From Clostridia bacterium (GTDB lineage: Bacteria > Bacillota > Clostridia > Oscillospirales > Acutalibacteraceae), in NCBI GenBank assembly GCA_900763035.1, contig CAAFIS010000237.1:1-6491 (forward strand): 6,491 bases of DNA, in the 5' to 3' direction. A program made the position numbers and the translations under genes. Under the pieces are notes generated by a model. It ran no database searches. It saw only the letters and a program-made list of their open reading frames with translations, and had not been told where the DNA came from. The first letter of the stretch is position 1. Each line of letters begins with the position of its first letter. Shown here piece after piece: positions 5,929-6,491 of the stretch.

Positions 5929-6491
5929 TTACTGATCGTCCAGCGCCAGCTCGTAGGCCGGCAGATAGCGCTCCAAAAACTCGTCCGCCGCCGGCAGCTG
6001 CATATCGCGCACCGCCTGCTCGCAGGTGCGGCGCGCGCTTTGGAACTCGCGGTTGCCCTGCGCCAGCTCCTCGACGCATTTGATCAGCGCAGACAGCTTG
6101 TCCGCCGCCTTGACGATGCGCCGCTCTTCCTGTGTGCCTGCCGTTTCGAACAGCAGCGGCGCATAGTCATCGCGCAGATCCTCCGGCAGCAGCGAGAGCA
6201 GCCGGTCGCACGCGGCGTGCTCCACCTGCCGGTAGGCGGTGCGGATCGCCGGATCGTAATATTTGACGGGGGTTGGCATATCGCCGGTCAGCACCTCCGG
6301 CACATCGTGATACACCGCCATCAGCGCACAGCGCGCAGGGTCTGCCGTGCTGCCGTAGTGCCGCACGGCGATCAGCGCCAGCGCATGCGCCAGCACCGCT
6401 ACCTCGTGCGAATGCTCGCATAAGTTCTCTTGGCGGGTGTTGCGCATCAGCGCCCAGCGATAGATGTTCTTCATGCGCGAGATCATGGCAA
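5929..6491 (-). CDS. yfbR: YfbR-type 5'-deoxynucleotidase (HD domain), 5' end cut by window edge
   Basis: Members of this family remove the phosphate from deoxyribonucleoside 5'-monophosphates in the cytoplasm and help balance dNTP pools. Numbering from the first visible Met (ATG at 6486), the HD metal/catalytic residues are His25 (CEHSHEVA), His60-Asp61 (YHDVPEVLTGD, with Glu64 and Asp69) and Asp129 (KAADKLSA). Arg10-Trp11 match the substrate-reading pair of the E. coli enzyme. From memory the E. coli residues are R18, W19, H33, H68, D69 and D137, a constant offset of 8, so the proteins align without gaps and about eight N-terminal residues are missing. The frame stays open upstream of this ATG (an Ala codon, then a partial codon ending TT, which fits the family FFA motif). 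The true start is therefore probably about 25 bases outside the window, and ATG 6486 is only the first visible Met. The stop is TAA. The transporter gene follows after 25 bases. Family call is very secure; the start is not visible. Confidence 0.93.
   Translation of the reverse strand, partial: AMISRMKNIYRWALMRNTRQENLCEHSHEVAVLAHALALIAVRHYGSTADPARCALMAVYHDVPEVLTGDMPTPVKYYDPAIRTAYRQVEHAACDRLLSLLPEDLRDDYAPLLFETAGTQEERRIVKAADKLSALIKCVEELAQGNREFQSARRTCEQAVRDMQLPAADEFLERYLPAYELALDDQ

Overview
The window is a compact stretch of bacterial chromosome with six protein genes, all on the minus strand (read from high to low coordinates). The DNA is GC-rich, with strong G/C bias in codon third positions and purine-rich Shine-Dalgarno sites. 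The neighbour pair tepA-like ClpP then FtsK/SpoIIIE matches the Bacillus/Clostridia gene order. A single FtsK with a short four-helix membrane anchor and a stand-alone ComEC-type metallo-beta-lactamase protein followed by a DUF3006 gene also fit a Gram-positive Clostridia-type organism, perhaps a GC-rich gut Oscillospirales member. That taxonomic placement is inference. No tRNA, rRNA, CRISPR array, insertion sequence or phage gene is visible.

Transcription unit 1 (about 6491 to 4627). A YfbR-type HD-domain 5'-deoxynucleotidase, whose first few codons lie beyond the window edge, is followed 25 bases later by a major facilitator superfamily transporter with features of the fucose/glucose symporter branch. 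A strong rho-independent terminator sits directly after the transporter stop codon.

Transcription unit 2 (about 4622 to 32, possibly running off the window). A near-consensus vegetative promoter (TTGCAA, 17 bases, TATAAT) is followed at about +5 to +18 by a LexA/SOS-box-like palindrome, GAAC-N4-GTTC. Then come a TepA-like ClpP-fold serine protease, the DNA translocase FtsK, a membrane-anchored ComEC-type MBL-fold hydrolase and a small DUF3006 protein. The intergenic gaps are 68, 15 and 2 bases, so co-transcription is likely.

How the genes may work together: FtsK pumps chromosomal DNA through the closing septum. The TepA-like protease shares its operon in many Gram-positive bacteria, but its role is not well defined. 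The MBL/DUF3006 pair resembles the nuclease-like domain of the DNA-uptake protein ComEC. If the operator candidate is real, the whole division/DNA-handling operon would be under DNA-damage control, as E. coli ftsK (dinH) is. This is the most interesting hypothesis in an otherwise housekeeping region. I do not see clear evidence of an entirely new biological system here.
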